A stretch of 14,359 nucleotides of DNA from Anaerolineae bacterium (GTDB lineage Bacteria > Chloroflexota > Anaerolineae > UBA1429). Made by a program: the position numbers and the translations under genes. Of this stretch, positions 1-6,853 are shown one piece after another (positions within the stretch are counted from its first letter, which is position 1; each line of letters starts with the position of its first letter). Under the pieces are notes generated by a model. It was not told where the DNA came from. It saw only the letters and a program-made list of their open reading frames with translations, and did no database searches. The DNA lies in contig SKLG01000018.1 in the NCBI GenBank assembly GCA_007123335.1, positions 1 through 14,359 of the forward strand, given 5' to 3'.

Positions 1-116
1 TTCATCGCCAACACCTTGGTGATGGCGGCCGTCAACGACGTCTTGCCATGGTCCACGTGACCGATGGTGCCAATGTTTACATGCGGCTTGGTTCGCTCAA
101 ATACTTGCTTGCCCAT
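1..116 (-). CDS. tuf: Translation elongation factor Tu, N-terminal part (runs off the left edge)
   Basis: Only the first 38 codons are in the window. The translation begins MGKQVFERTKPHVNIG and continues through the GTP-binding P-loop GHVDHGKT (residues 19-26), which is diagnostic of EF-Tu. EF-Tu delivers aminoacyl-tRNA to the ribosome in the cytoplasm. The start at 116 is set by homology and by an AGGAGG ribosome binding site at 127-132, 10 bases upstream. A further ATG at 122-124 is out of frame. The gene lies directly downstream of tRNA-Thr and tRNA-Tyr on the same strand, the classic tRNA-tuf arrangement (compare E. coli thrU-tyrU-glyT-thrT-tufB), and no terminator is visible between them. 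It is therefore probably co-transcribed from the two promoters at 375-465. Confidence 0.97.
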   Translation of the reverse strand, partial: MGKQVFERTKPHVNIGTIGHVDHGKTSLTAAITKVLAM

Positions 117-181
117 CCAGCCATGACCTCCTGGTGTATCTTGTTGCTTGTCGCGCTACCGAGCGCGGGCTCATATCAAAG

Positions 182-254
<73 letters not shown>

Positions 255-279
255 ATCGAACGCGAACTCGACGTACAGG

Positions 280-361
280 TGGGCAGGGAAGGATTCGAAC
301 CTCCGAAGGCTGAGCCAACTGATTTACAGTCAGTCCCCTTTGGCCGCTTGGGTACCTGCCC
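280..361 (-). tRNA. tRNA-Tyr (anticodon GTA), class II with long variable arm
   Basis: The reverse complement gives an 82-nt class II tRNA. The acceptor GGGCAGG pairs with CCTGCCC, the discriminator is A, the anticodon arm is ACTGA-CTGTAAA-TCAGT (anticodon GTA), and there is an extended variable arm and a TTCGAAT T loop. CCA is not encoded (the following bases read CCT). It is the first gene of the tRNA-Tyr/tRNA-Thr/tuf unit and starts 14 bases downstream of the proximal -10 box. Confidence 0.96.
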
Positions 362-374
362 TCATGAACAGCTG

Positions 375-403
375 ATTATAGTCTCTTGTCGCCAATTCGT
401 CAA
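375..403 (-). promoter_or_regulatory. Proximal sigma70 promoter of the tRNA-Tyr/tRNA-Thr/tuf unit
   Basis: On the minus strand, TTGACG (398-403) and TATAAT (375-380) are separated by exactly 17 bases. The -10 box ends 13 bases before the 5' end of tRNA-Tyr, so the transcript leader would be very short. Confidence 0.85.
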
Positions 404-436
404 AAACGGATGCGCCATCGCGCCCAGTCAGAAAGC

Positions 437-465
437 ATTATAGGAGGATTGTTGAGAGGTGTCAA
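437..465 (-). promoter_or_regulatory. Distal consensus sigma70 promoter of the tRNA-tuf unit
   Basis: On the minus strand, perfect TTGACA (460-465) and perfect TATAAT (437-442) are separated by 17 bases. It lies 62 bases upstream of the proximal promoter and has the same orientation, making a tandem promoter pair suited to high expression. Confidence 0.88.
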
Positions 466-495
466 ATGCCATTTCGGTCGCCTTCGGTCATTCGC

Positions 496-524
496 TTGAG
501 CCTTATGGCGTCGCATGTTATACT
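496..524 (+). promoter_or_regulatory. Promoter of the CapA-like lipoprotein gene (extended -10)
   Basis: TTGAGC (496-501) and TATACT (519-524) are separated by 17 bases, with an extended -10 TG at 516-517. It is oriented towards the ATG at 557 and is divergent from the tRNA-tuf promoters. Confidence 0.72.
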
Positions 525-556
525 GTGTGGGCTGGCCTATGTGATTGGAGAAGACG

Positions 557-2290
557 ATGAAAAAACACTTTTTGGGGTTGATGCTGATTGCTCTTTTTCT
601 CGCGGCTTGCGCCGCGCCGCGAGAATCTGTGTCGACTCCTGCCATTGCTGAACAAACCCCTGTAATGGTCGAGGCGGCAGCGGCGACGCCGACACCGACG
701 CCGTCCCATACACCATCAGCGACTCCTACCGAGACGCTGATTCCACCGACGCCCACGCCCACCGCGACACTAACGCCGGTTCCGCTCAGGGCTTGGATTG
801 ATCCGGCGCTGCCGGATGACGTGCGCTCGCTTGTCGATGGCGCATTGGATAAGCTCGATGTCCTGTACACGCATACGGCCGATCAGGCCGATGTGCGCGT
901 AGGAGCCGATCTGTCGCACACGATCCTTCATCGCACCTACGCTCTGGTAGTACCCTTTCCGACACTGGTGGATGAGGTATCGTGGGCCGACGTGCGCAGC
1001 TTTTGGGCCGGTGAGGAGGGTGCGTTGACGGCCATCTCGCGCACGTCGCAGACACCGACGCTCTATATCGCTGTCGACGATCTGGATATGATGAAACTCT
1101 TGTTGGGCGAGCCCGCCGAGGAGGCGCCTATCGAGGTTGCCGCTCGCGGGGAGCTGAGCGATAGCGCCTGGAATGCGCGTCCCCATGCCTGGGCTATCGT
1201 GCCCTTTGACCGTCTCAAGCCCCAGTGGAAGGTTCTGCACATCGATGGGGTAAACGTTCTGGAGCGAGAGCTTACCGACTATCCACTCGCCAGTCGTATC
1301 GGCGTGGAAGGATCCGCTGCCGACGAGTTCTTGGCCGTGCTACTCCCTGACGGTGAGCCGCTCATCAACCGTGACGAGTCCAGGATGACCAGTCTGATCA
1401 TGACCGGCGTGACGGCCATGGTGAGGGCCATGGCCCACGAGATGGAGGTGCATGGGGTGCTCTATCCCGCCGAGTACGTCGGCCCGCTGTTGCGCAGCGG
1501 CGATATCACCCACATCAGCAACGAGATCCCCTTTGCCGCAAACTGTCCGCCGCCCGACCGCGCCTCCAAGTCGTTGGTCTTTTGCAGCGACCCCAAGTAT
1601 ATCGAACTGATGCGTGAGGTGGGCACCGACGTCGTCGAGCTCACCGGCAATCATTTTCAGGACTATGGCTCTGAGGCCACCTTGATGACGTTAGAGATGT
1701 ACAAAGAAGAGGGCTGGCCCTACTTTGGCGGCGGGGCGAATCTGGAGGAGGCCCGCCGGCCCATCACTATGACGCACAATGGCAACACCTTTTCCTTCAT
1801 GGGCTGTAACCCGGTAGGGCCGCACTATGCCTGGGCCACCGAGGATCGTCCGGGCGCCGCGCCCTGCGATTACGAGTATATGTATGCCGAGTTGGAGCGG
1901 CTTAAGGATGAGGTGGACGTGCCCATCGTCACCTGGCAGTATTGGGAGTTCTACCATTACAGGCCCACTCCGCAGCAGCAGGCGGACTTTCGCGCCATGG
2001 TTAATGCCGGGGCCAAGATCGTCTCTGGCAGTCAGGCGCACCACCCGCAGGCCATCGAGTTCTATGACGGTGCATTTATCCACTATGGGCTGAGTAATCT
2101 CTTTTTCGACCAGATGTGGTCGTTGGGCACTCGACAGGTGGTCATCGATCGGCATACGATCCACAAGGGGCGACACCTCTCCACAGAGTTGTTCACCTAT
2201 ATGATCGAGAACTGGTCGCAGCCGCGGCCAACGACGGACCAAGAGCGAGAGGAGTTGCTCATCGCTGTATTTGGCGCCAGTGATTGGTAG
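557..2290 (+). CDS. CapA-family (metallophosphoesterase-fold) lipoprotein with N-terminal binding-protein-like domain
   Basis: A lipoprotein signal (MKKHFLGLMLIALFLAAC, lipobox LAAC, acylated Cys18) is followed by a Thr/Pro-rich linker at about residues 45-80, so the protein should be anchored outside the cytoplasmic membrane. Residues about 80-275 resemble a divergent periplasmic-binding-protein lobe; this is a weak, by-eye call. Residues about 280-560 are the CapA/PgsA domain: NEIPF (N322, E323), GNHFQDYG (N365, H366) and GSQAHHPQAIEFYDG (from G491). CapA proteins are linked to poly-gamma-glutamate capsule synthesis, but many homologues have no proven role. The usual GD of the first motif is GV here (G284-V285) and the first His of the last motif is Gln493, so the metal site may be altered. 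The ATG at 557 is preferred over an in-frame TTG at 545 because GGAG (547-550) and the signal peptide fit it. The next gene follows after 30 bases. Confidence 0.85.
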   Translation: MKKHFLGLMLIALFLAACAAPRESVSTPAIAEQTPVMVEAAAATPTPTPSHTPSATPTETLIPPTPTPTATLTPVPLRAWIDPALPDDVRSLVDGALDKLDVLYTHTADQADVRVGADLSHTILHRTYALVVPFPTLVDEVSWADVRSFWAGEEGALTAISRTSQTPTLYIAVDDLDMMKLLLGEPAEEAPIEVAARGELSDSAWNARPHAWAIVPFDRLKPQWKVLHIDGVNVLERELTDYPLASRIGVEGSAADEFLAVLLPDGEPLINRDESRMTSLIMTGVTAMVRAMAHEMEVHGVLYPAEYVGPLLRSGDITHISNEIPFAANCPPPDRASKSLVFCSDPKYIELMREVGTDVVELTGNHFQDYGSEATLMTLEMYKEEGWPYFGGGANLEEARRPITMTHNGNTFSFMGCNPVGPHYAWATEDRPGAAPCDYEYMYAELERLKDEVDVPIVTWQYWEFYHYRPTPQQQADFRAMVNAGAKIVSGSQAHHPQAIEFYDGAFIHYGLSNLFFDQMWSLGTRQVVIDRHTIHKGRHLSTELFTYMIENWSQPRPTTDQEREELLIAVFGASDW

Positions 2291-2320
2291 CGGGGGGATG
2301 CCCGTGCCACATGGGTTAGC

Positions 2321-5035
2321 ATGAAGATCATCACCAGCCACGAGCGCGCCGATATGGACGCTCTGGCGTCTATCTATGCTGCGTCGCTGCTCTATCCAGA
2401 CTATGTGGCTGTGCTGCCTCAGAACCTGAACCGCAACCTTCGCGAGTTCCTGGCCCTCTATCGTGATCAGTTGCGCCTCGTTGGGCGCAAGGAGCTGGCC
2501 CGGCGGCGGATCAGCGAGGTGTTGCTGGTGGATACCCAGAGCATCGCGCCCTTGCGCGGCATGGATGCGCGTACCCGCATACGGGTTATCGATCATCATG
2601 AGCGCCAGCCGGACCTGGACCCCGATGTCGAGTTCGAGGGCGATCCGATAGGCGCGACGACGACCCTCTTGGTGGAGCGTATGCGCGCCCGAGAGACCAA
2701 AGTGGCAGGGGCAAAGGCCGAGTCAAGGCCGTCATCCGCTGCTGTGCGCCTGGATCCCATCGGCGCCACGTTGTTGTTGATGGGCATCTATGAGGACACC
2801 GGCTCTCTTTCGTACACGACGACGACGGCCCGCGATGTCGATGCCGCGGCCTGGCTCCTGGCGCAGGGCGCCGATCTGGAGCTGGCCAACGAGTTCCTGC
2901 ACCATCCTCTGTCGCCGGCGCAGCGCGACGCCCTGGCCGCGCTCATCGCCAACAGCACCGTGCACACCATTCAAGGGCGCAGCATCTGTATCTCGACCAT
3001 CGCCCTCGATCAGTATGTCGATGAGCTGTCCAGCATCATCCACCCGATCATGGATGTGTACGAGCCCGATGCCTGTTTTCTATTGGCCGAGCACGAGGGC
3101 GATGTGCAGATCATCGCTCGCAGCAACACCGACGCCATAGACGTGGGGCATCTGTTGCGCGGCATGGGCGGCGGGGGCCATGACAAGGCCGCAGCCGCTC
3201 TTGTAGAGGATGAGCGATTGGATGCCCTGGTCGCCCGACTTTTGGATGCCCTGGAGGAGCAGGTGCGGCCGCCCACCCGGGTGCGGGCCATCATGTCCAC
3301 GAATGTGCACACGCTGAATCTGGACATGTCGGTGCGCGACGCCGCGCGGCTGATGCGCCGCTATGGCCACGAGGGCTTTCCCGTCGTCGAGGGCGAGCGC
3401 CTGGTGGGCATCCTGACGAGGAGCAACGTCGATCGCGCCCTGCATCACCGCCTGGGCGACAGGCCGGTGCGCAGCATTCTGCACACCGGGCCGCTCCACG
3501 TGGTGCCCGACGATCCGGTGGATGCTGTGCAGCGGGTGATGATCGAGCACAGTCTGGGGCAGGTGCCGGTGGTGGAGGAGGGTCGCTTTGTGGGCATTGT
3601 CACCCGCACCGACTTGATCAAGCTGTGGACGCCGATGGAGGATACTTCCCAGGCCCGGGAGCTGCGCCAGCGCATGGAGGAGGCGCTGCCCGAGGGGCTC
3701 CATGCGCTGCTGCTGCGCGCCCGCGACGCCGCCAACGACCTCGGCTATTCCCTCTATATCGTCGGCGGGTTCGTTCGCGATCTGCTGCTGGGCACGCCCA
3801 CGCTGGACCTCGATTTGGTGGTCGAGGGCGATGCCATCGCCATGGCGCGCCATCTGGCGCAGGACATCGGCGATGGCTTGACGGCGCGGGTGCGTAGCCA
3901 TTCCCGCTTTGGCACGGCCAAGATCATCCTCGAGGGGGAGCGTCCGTCCGGCGTGCCATCCAGCCTCGATTTCGTCACTGCCCGCACCGAGTTCTATGAG
4001 CGGCCCACCGAGTTGCCACATGTGGAGCGCAGCTCTATCAAGCAGGACCTCTACCGCCGCGACTTTACCATCAACACCATGGCCATCTGCCTGGACCGCG
4101 AGCGCTATGGCGAGCTGCTTGATTTCTATGGCGGTGAGAGAGACATCCGCGAGGGGCGCATCCGCGTGCTGCACAACCTGAGCATGGTGGAGGACCCCAC
4201 GCGCATCCTGCGCGCCGTGCGCTTTGAGCAGCGCCTGGGCTTTGCCATCGAGGAGCGCACCGCCGAGCTCATCGACGACGCCCTGGATCTGCTGGAAGAC
4301 ATGAGCGGCGAGCGCCTGCGCAACGAGCTGTATCTGATCCTCAAGGAGCGCGCGCCGGAAAAGGCGCTGCTGCGCCTGGCGCAGTTGGGCGTGTTGGAGC
4401 GGCTGCATCCCGAGCTGAGAGTGGGCCGCGAGACGGCCGAGCTCTTTGGCCGGATGCGCGAGCGCTTTGTCGACTGGTTGGCGGATGACGAGAGTAACGG
4501 TGAGGAGACGCCGAGTGATGATGAGTTGGCGTCAGAGCCCACGTCTAATGCCCTCTCGCGCTGTTACCTGGCCCTGTTAACCAGCACCATGTCGCCGGAG
4601 GCCCTGGACTCCTTCGTCGAGCGGCTGCGCATCACCCGGCGCGACGCCAGGCTGCTGGGTGAGGTGAGCTGCTTGCGCGAGGCCCTCGCCGACCTGCAGG
4701 CCGAGGTGATGCTGCCCAGCACCCTCTATCACCTGCTGCACCCCTTCTCCCGCGAGGCGCGCTTTGTGCTCTCGGTGCTCACCGATACAGAGCGGGTCCG
4801 CACCCGGCTCGAGCTGTACGAGCGGGAGTTGGCCGATGTCTCGCTGAGGGTCGGCGGCCTCACCCTGCGCCAGATGGGCGCGCCGCCGGGGCCGGTGTAC
4901 GGCGTGATCCTGGAGCGGGTGCGCGACGCCCTGCTGGATGGCCTTGTGATCACCGAGGATGAGGAGCGGGAGCTGGCTCGGCGGTTGGTGCAGGCGGCAC
5001 AGGTGAATGGGGAGCGGGAGCGGAGAAGGCGGTGA
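2321..5035 (+). CDS. DHH/DHHA1-CBS-CBS-tRNA nucleotidyltransferase fusion (CCA- or A-adding enzyme, long type)
   Basis: This 904-residue multidomain protein is predicted to be cytoplasmic. The DHH phosphoesterase domain carries H7, D11, D13, D71, the DHH triad D91-H92-H93, and D159. DHHA1 ends with GGGGHDKAA (H287). Two CBS domains span about residues 321-436. The class II nucleotidyltransferase head has GGFVRD (482-487) and the metal-binding pair D496/D498 (DLDLV), then RRDFT (579-583) and EDPTRILRAVRF (from 624), and ends in a helical RNA-binding body. The family completes or repairs tRNA 3' CCA ends. The two tRNA genes nearby lack an encoded CCA, so such an activity is needed in this genome. 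Whether it adds CCA or only A cannot be read from the sequence. The region around residues 725-745 is an acidic low-complexity insert. No good Shine-Dalgarno sits before the ATG, so translation may be coupled to the upstream lipoprotein gene. Confidence 0.93.
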   Translation: MKIITSHERADMDALASIYAASLLYPDYVAVLPQNLNRNLREFLALYRDQLRLVGRKELARRRISEVLLVDTQSIAPLRGMDARTRIRVIDHHERQPDLDPDVEFEGDPIGATTTLLVERMRARETKVAGAKAESRPSSAAVRLDPIGATLLLMGIYEDTGSLSYTTTTARDVDAAAWLLAQGADLELANEFLHHPLSPAQRDALAALIANSTVHTIQGRSICISTIALDQYVDELSSIIHPIMDVYEPDACFLLAEHEGDVQIIARSNTDAIDVGHLLRGMGGGGHDKAAAALVEDERLDALVARLLDALEEQVRPPTRVRAIMSTNVHTLNLDMSVRDAARLMRRYGHEGFPVVEGERLVGILTRSNVDRALHHRLGDRPVRSILHTGPLHVVPDDPVDAVQRVMIEHSLGQVPVVEEGRFVGIVTRTDLIKLWTPMEDTSQARELRQRMEEALPEGLHALLLRARDAANDLGYSLYIVGGFVRDLLLGTPTLDLDLVVEGDAIAMARHLAQDIGDGLTARVRSHSRFGTAKIILEGERPSGVPSSLDFVTARTEFYERPTELPHVERSSIKQDLYRRDFTINTMAICLDRERYGELLDFYGGERDIREGRIRVLHNLSMVEDPTRILRAVRFEQRLGFAIEERTAELIDDALDLLEDMSGERLRNELYLILKERAPEKALLRLAQLGVLERLHPELRVGRETAELFGRMRERFVDWLADDESNGEETPSDDELASEPTSNALSRCYLALLTSTMSPEALDSFVERLRITRRDARLLGEVSCLREALADLQAEVMLPSTLYHLLHPFSREARFVLSVLTDTERVRTRLELYERELADVSLRVGGLTLRQMGAPPGPVYGVILERVRDALLDGLVITEDEERELARRLVQAAQVNGERERRRR

Positions 5036-5119
5036 GGTTGGGCTGTCCGTGTGTGGCCCTACTTACCAATCTGGGCGCGGCCTACAACACGCTGTCAGAG
5101 CTGTCTGCTTCATCGCCAA

Positions 5120-5148
5120 TTCTCTCCTTCTTGGATAACGGGTATAAT
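5120..5148 (+). promoter_or_regulatory. Possible promoter of the DUF433 gene
   Basis: A perfect TATAAT (5143-5148) lies 80 bases upstream of the DUF433 start. The matching -35 position (5120-5125, TTCTCT) is poor, matching 3 of 6 consensus bases. The rest of 5036-5228 holds no gene or convincing terminator that I can see. Confidence 0.45.
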
Positions 5149-5228
5149 AGGTGTTGGGCGTTGCCTGGCAGAATGATGGGTTGGATCTGCCTGTTGCGAT
5201 GTCATAGTGCTGACCGGAGGCAAACGAT

Positions 5229-5456
5229 ATGCATACTCTGGACCGCATCACCATCGATCCCTCCGTCTGTCTTGGGCAACCGACGATTCGCGGGATGCGG
5301 ATCACGGTGTCGGTGGTGCTCAAGATGTTCGCCAGCGGCAAATCGGTGGACGACGTGCTGAATGCCTACCCTGAGCTAGAACGCGAAGATGTACACCAGG
5401 CTATGCAATATGCGGCCTGGGTTGTCTCGGATCAGATTCAGCAGATACCCGCCTGA
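5229..5456 (+). CDS. DUF433 domain protein, antitoxin-like
   Basis: A 75-residue protein with the typical DUF433 layout: a short beta start (MHTLDRITIDPSVCLGQPTI), the RGMRITVSVVLKMF segment and the helical SVDDVLNAYPELEREDVHQA segment. The family is usually a DNA-binding antitoxin (winged-helix/VapB-like) paired with a downstream DUF5615 PIN-like nuclease. GGAGG at 5216-5220, 8 bases before the ATG, supports the start. The short reading frame that follows after 9 bases has the first conserved segment of DUF5615 but is far too short, so the antitoxin may be an orphan. Family identity is clear from the sequence; the antitoxin role comes from family knowledge. Confidence 0.88.
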   Translation: MHTLDRITIDPSVCLGQPTIRGMRITVSVVLKMFASGKSVDDVLNAYPELEREDVHQAMQYAAWVVSDQIQQIPA

Positions 5457-5465
5457 TTGCTCCCA

Positions 5466-5609
5466 ATGATGGACGAGCTGCGCTACTTGGCGGATATGAA
5501 TATCTCGCCGCTGACGGTCTTTTCGTTGTTGAGCCGTTCTGGTGGGGCGCTTGCTACGCTCAGCGGGGAGATCATCCCGTTGTACCCTGGAGATGACGCA
5601 GCCGGTTGA
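5466..5609 (+). pseudogene. Remnant of a DUF5615 (PIN-like) toxin gene, internally deleted
   Basis: A 47-codon frame opens ATGATG and reads MMDELRYLADMNISPLTV, then FSLLSRSGGALATLSGEII, and ends PGDDAAG-stop. The first part matches the usual DUF5615 N-terminus (RFLADMNISP-like, with the first active-site Asp at residue 10). The second part resembles the family's later segment around DFSALLA-SG-PSLITLR. About 40-50 residues that normally lie between are missing, which suggests an in-frame internal deletion. It sits 9 bases after the DUF433 stop, exactly where the toxin is expected. No ribosome binding site is evident. It could instead be a genuine small protein. The N-terminal match is strong by eye and the C-terminal match tentative. 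Confidence 0.6.
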
Positions 5610-5637
5610 TCCGAGGCTATGGGGATGGACAACCGGC
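5601..5637. repeat. Inverted repeat between convergent genes (weak terminator candidate)
   Basis: GCCGGTTG (5601-5608) and CAACCGGC (5630-5637) form an 8-bp stem with a 21-base loop. It lies between the DUF433 locus and the convergent cupin gene. No T-run follows on either strand, so terminator function is doubtful. Confidence 0.3.
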
Positions 5638-5656
5638 CATGCCATTATGCTAAAGC

Positions 5657-5980
5657 CTAGGTCAGAAAATCCTCCCTCGGCGGCGCAAAAGCGTCGATAA
5701 GCACGCTATCCTCCAGCGCCGTGGCGCCATGGGCCACATCAGGCTCTAGCAGGCAGCTATCGCCGGGCTCCAGCACCATAGTTTCATCGCCCACGGTGAA
5801 CTCGACGCGCCCTGCCAGCAGGTGGGTGATCTGCTCGTGGGGATGTTGATGGGCGGCCACCGCTTTGCCCTCGGCGATCTCGATACGCACCAACATCAGT
5901 TTCTCGCCCGATTGGAGCACCGACCGGCGCACCCCTGGCTCGACTTGGACCGTCTTGCGTTCGTTGTTTCGCAGAAGCAT
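5657..5980 (-). CDS. Small single-domain cupin protein
   Basis: A 107-residue cupin (beta-barrel) protein. Motif 1 is GKAVAAHQHPHEQITHLLAG, with metal ligands H44 and H46 and Q50 in the place of the usual Glu. Motif 2 is GDSCLLEPDVAHGA, with H84. Gln at the third ligand position occurs in many bacterial cupins and may tune metal choice. Substrate is not predictable; such single-domain cupins include sugar isomerase-like, dioxygenase-like and binding proteins. The start is supported by GGGAG 7 bases upstream. It is the last gene on the minus strand of this block, 60 bases after the amidohydrolase stop. A strong hairpin lies between them, so it may be separately or only partly transcribed with the operon. 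Confidence 0.85.
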   Translation of the reverse strand: MLLRNNERKTVQVEPGVRRSVLQSGEKLMLVRIEIAEGKAVAAHQHPHEQITHLLAGRVEFTVGDETMVLEPGDSCLLEPDVAHGATALEDSVLIDAFAPPREDFLT

Positions 5981-6007
5981 CTTTTCTCCCTTCCTTTCTC
6001 TTTGTCT

Positions 6008-6041
6008 AGGTGCCGGGCAATTTCTGAATTGCCCGGCACCT
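6008..6041. terminator. Perfect 15-bp hairpin overlapping the amidohydrolase stop codon
   Basis: AGGTGCCGGGCAATT (6008-6022) and its exact reverse complement (6027-6041) flank the loop TCTG. The base of the stem touches the TGA of the minus-strand gene ending at 6041. No T-run follows, so it may be a processing or attenuation hairpin, or a dispersed REP-like palindrome, rather than a classical intrinsic terminator. Confidence 0.6.
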
Positions 6042-6853
6042 CAGGGCTCGTGGCGCGAGCGTGGCATGAGCAGGCGCAGGGCGTTGTCGCGCAGGATGGC
6101 CCGGCGCGCCTCGTCCGAGATGTCGGCCATGATCACGCAGCCGATGGCATAATGGGGATCAAACCAGGGCAGGTCGCAGCCAAAGATGATCTTGTGCGCG
6201 CCCACCTGCCGCACCATCTCTTCGATCAGCCCACCCACGGCATAGGCCGCGGTCAGCTCCAAGTAGACGTTGGCGCAGCGGCGGGCCACCGCCATGCACT
6301 CCTCAAACTGGCCATGCCCCGAGTGCCCGGCCAAAAAGTCGACCTCGGGGTAGCGTTGTGCCACCTGCTCCAGCAGCTCCGGCCGGTCATAGGCCGACCC
6401 GCCCCAGGTGTGGGTCAACACCAGCAGGCGTCGGGCGGCGGCGAACTCTAAAGCCGGCCGATAGGCCTCGCCGGTGAGGGGGTAGGTGTGGTGACTGGGG
6501 TGGAATTTCAAGCCGACAAAGGCCGCCCGTCCCTCATAGCGCTCCAACTCCTGCCGGCCCTCGTCAGAGTAGTTCGGGTTATAGGTGAGATAGGCGTACC
6601 AGCGCCCTGGATGCCGGGCGGCGATCTCGGCGATCTCGGCGTTACCGCGCACCATGTCCACCAGCGCCGTGTGCCCGGCAGAGACGATGCGCTCCACGCC
6701 GCAGCGCTCCATGGTGGCCAGCATCTGCTCCGGGGTGTGGTTGGGCATATAGATGCCGCCGAAATGCCCATAGTGGGCGTGCAGATCGACGACCGGACAC
6801 GAGGCGCTACGCCCCGCCTCCAGAAACTCGCGGACGATGGCCGAGTCGATCAT
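6041..6853 (-). CDS. Amidohydrolase-2 family metal-dependent hydrolase (intact metal site)
   Basis: A 270-residue TIM-barrel amidohydrolase of the PF04909 type. The visible metal and catalytic residues are DLHAH (H25, H27), KFHPSHH (H118), LTHTW (H148), AGHSGHG (H177) and GCDLPW (D227). This is a full set for a hydrolase or decarboxylase of the family. The substrate is unknown. The ATG at 6853 overlaps the stop of the upstream gene as ATGA, and a strong GGAGGTGA site precedes it. A longer in-frame reading (from 7033) exists but would run back through the upstream gene. The tight coupling and shared fold with the preceding gene suggest that the two products act together. Confidence 0.9.
   Translation of the reverse strand: MIDSAIVREFLEAGRSASCPVVDLHAHYGHFGGIYMPNHTPEQMLATMERCGVERIVSAGHTALVDMVRGNAEIAEIAARHPGRWYAYLTYNPNYSDEGRQELERYEGRAAFVGLKFHPSHHTYPLTGEAYRPALEFAAARRLLVLTHTWGGSAYDRPELLEQVAQRYPEVDFLAGHSGHGQFEECMAVARRCANVYLELTAAYAVGGLIEEMVRQVGAHKIIFGCDLPWFDPHYAIGCVIMADISDEARRAILRDNALRLLMPRSRHEP

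Noticed and set aside
3080..4408. Minus-strand frame of 442 codons
   Set aside because: Antisense shadow of the nucleotidyltransferase fusion, rich in His/Gln/Ala as expected from a GC-rich opposite strand.
5032..5361. Plus-strand frame of 109 codons overlapping the DUF433 start
   Set aside because: No family resemblance, overlaps the well-supported DUF433 gene in another frame, and crosses its promoter region.
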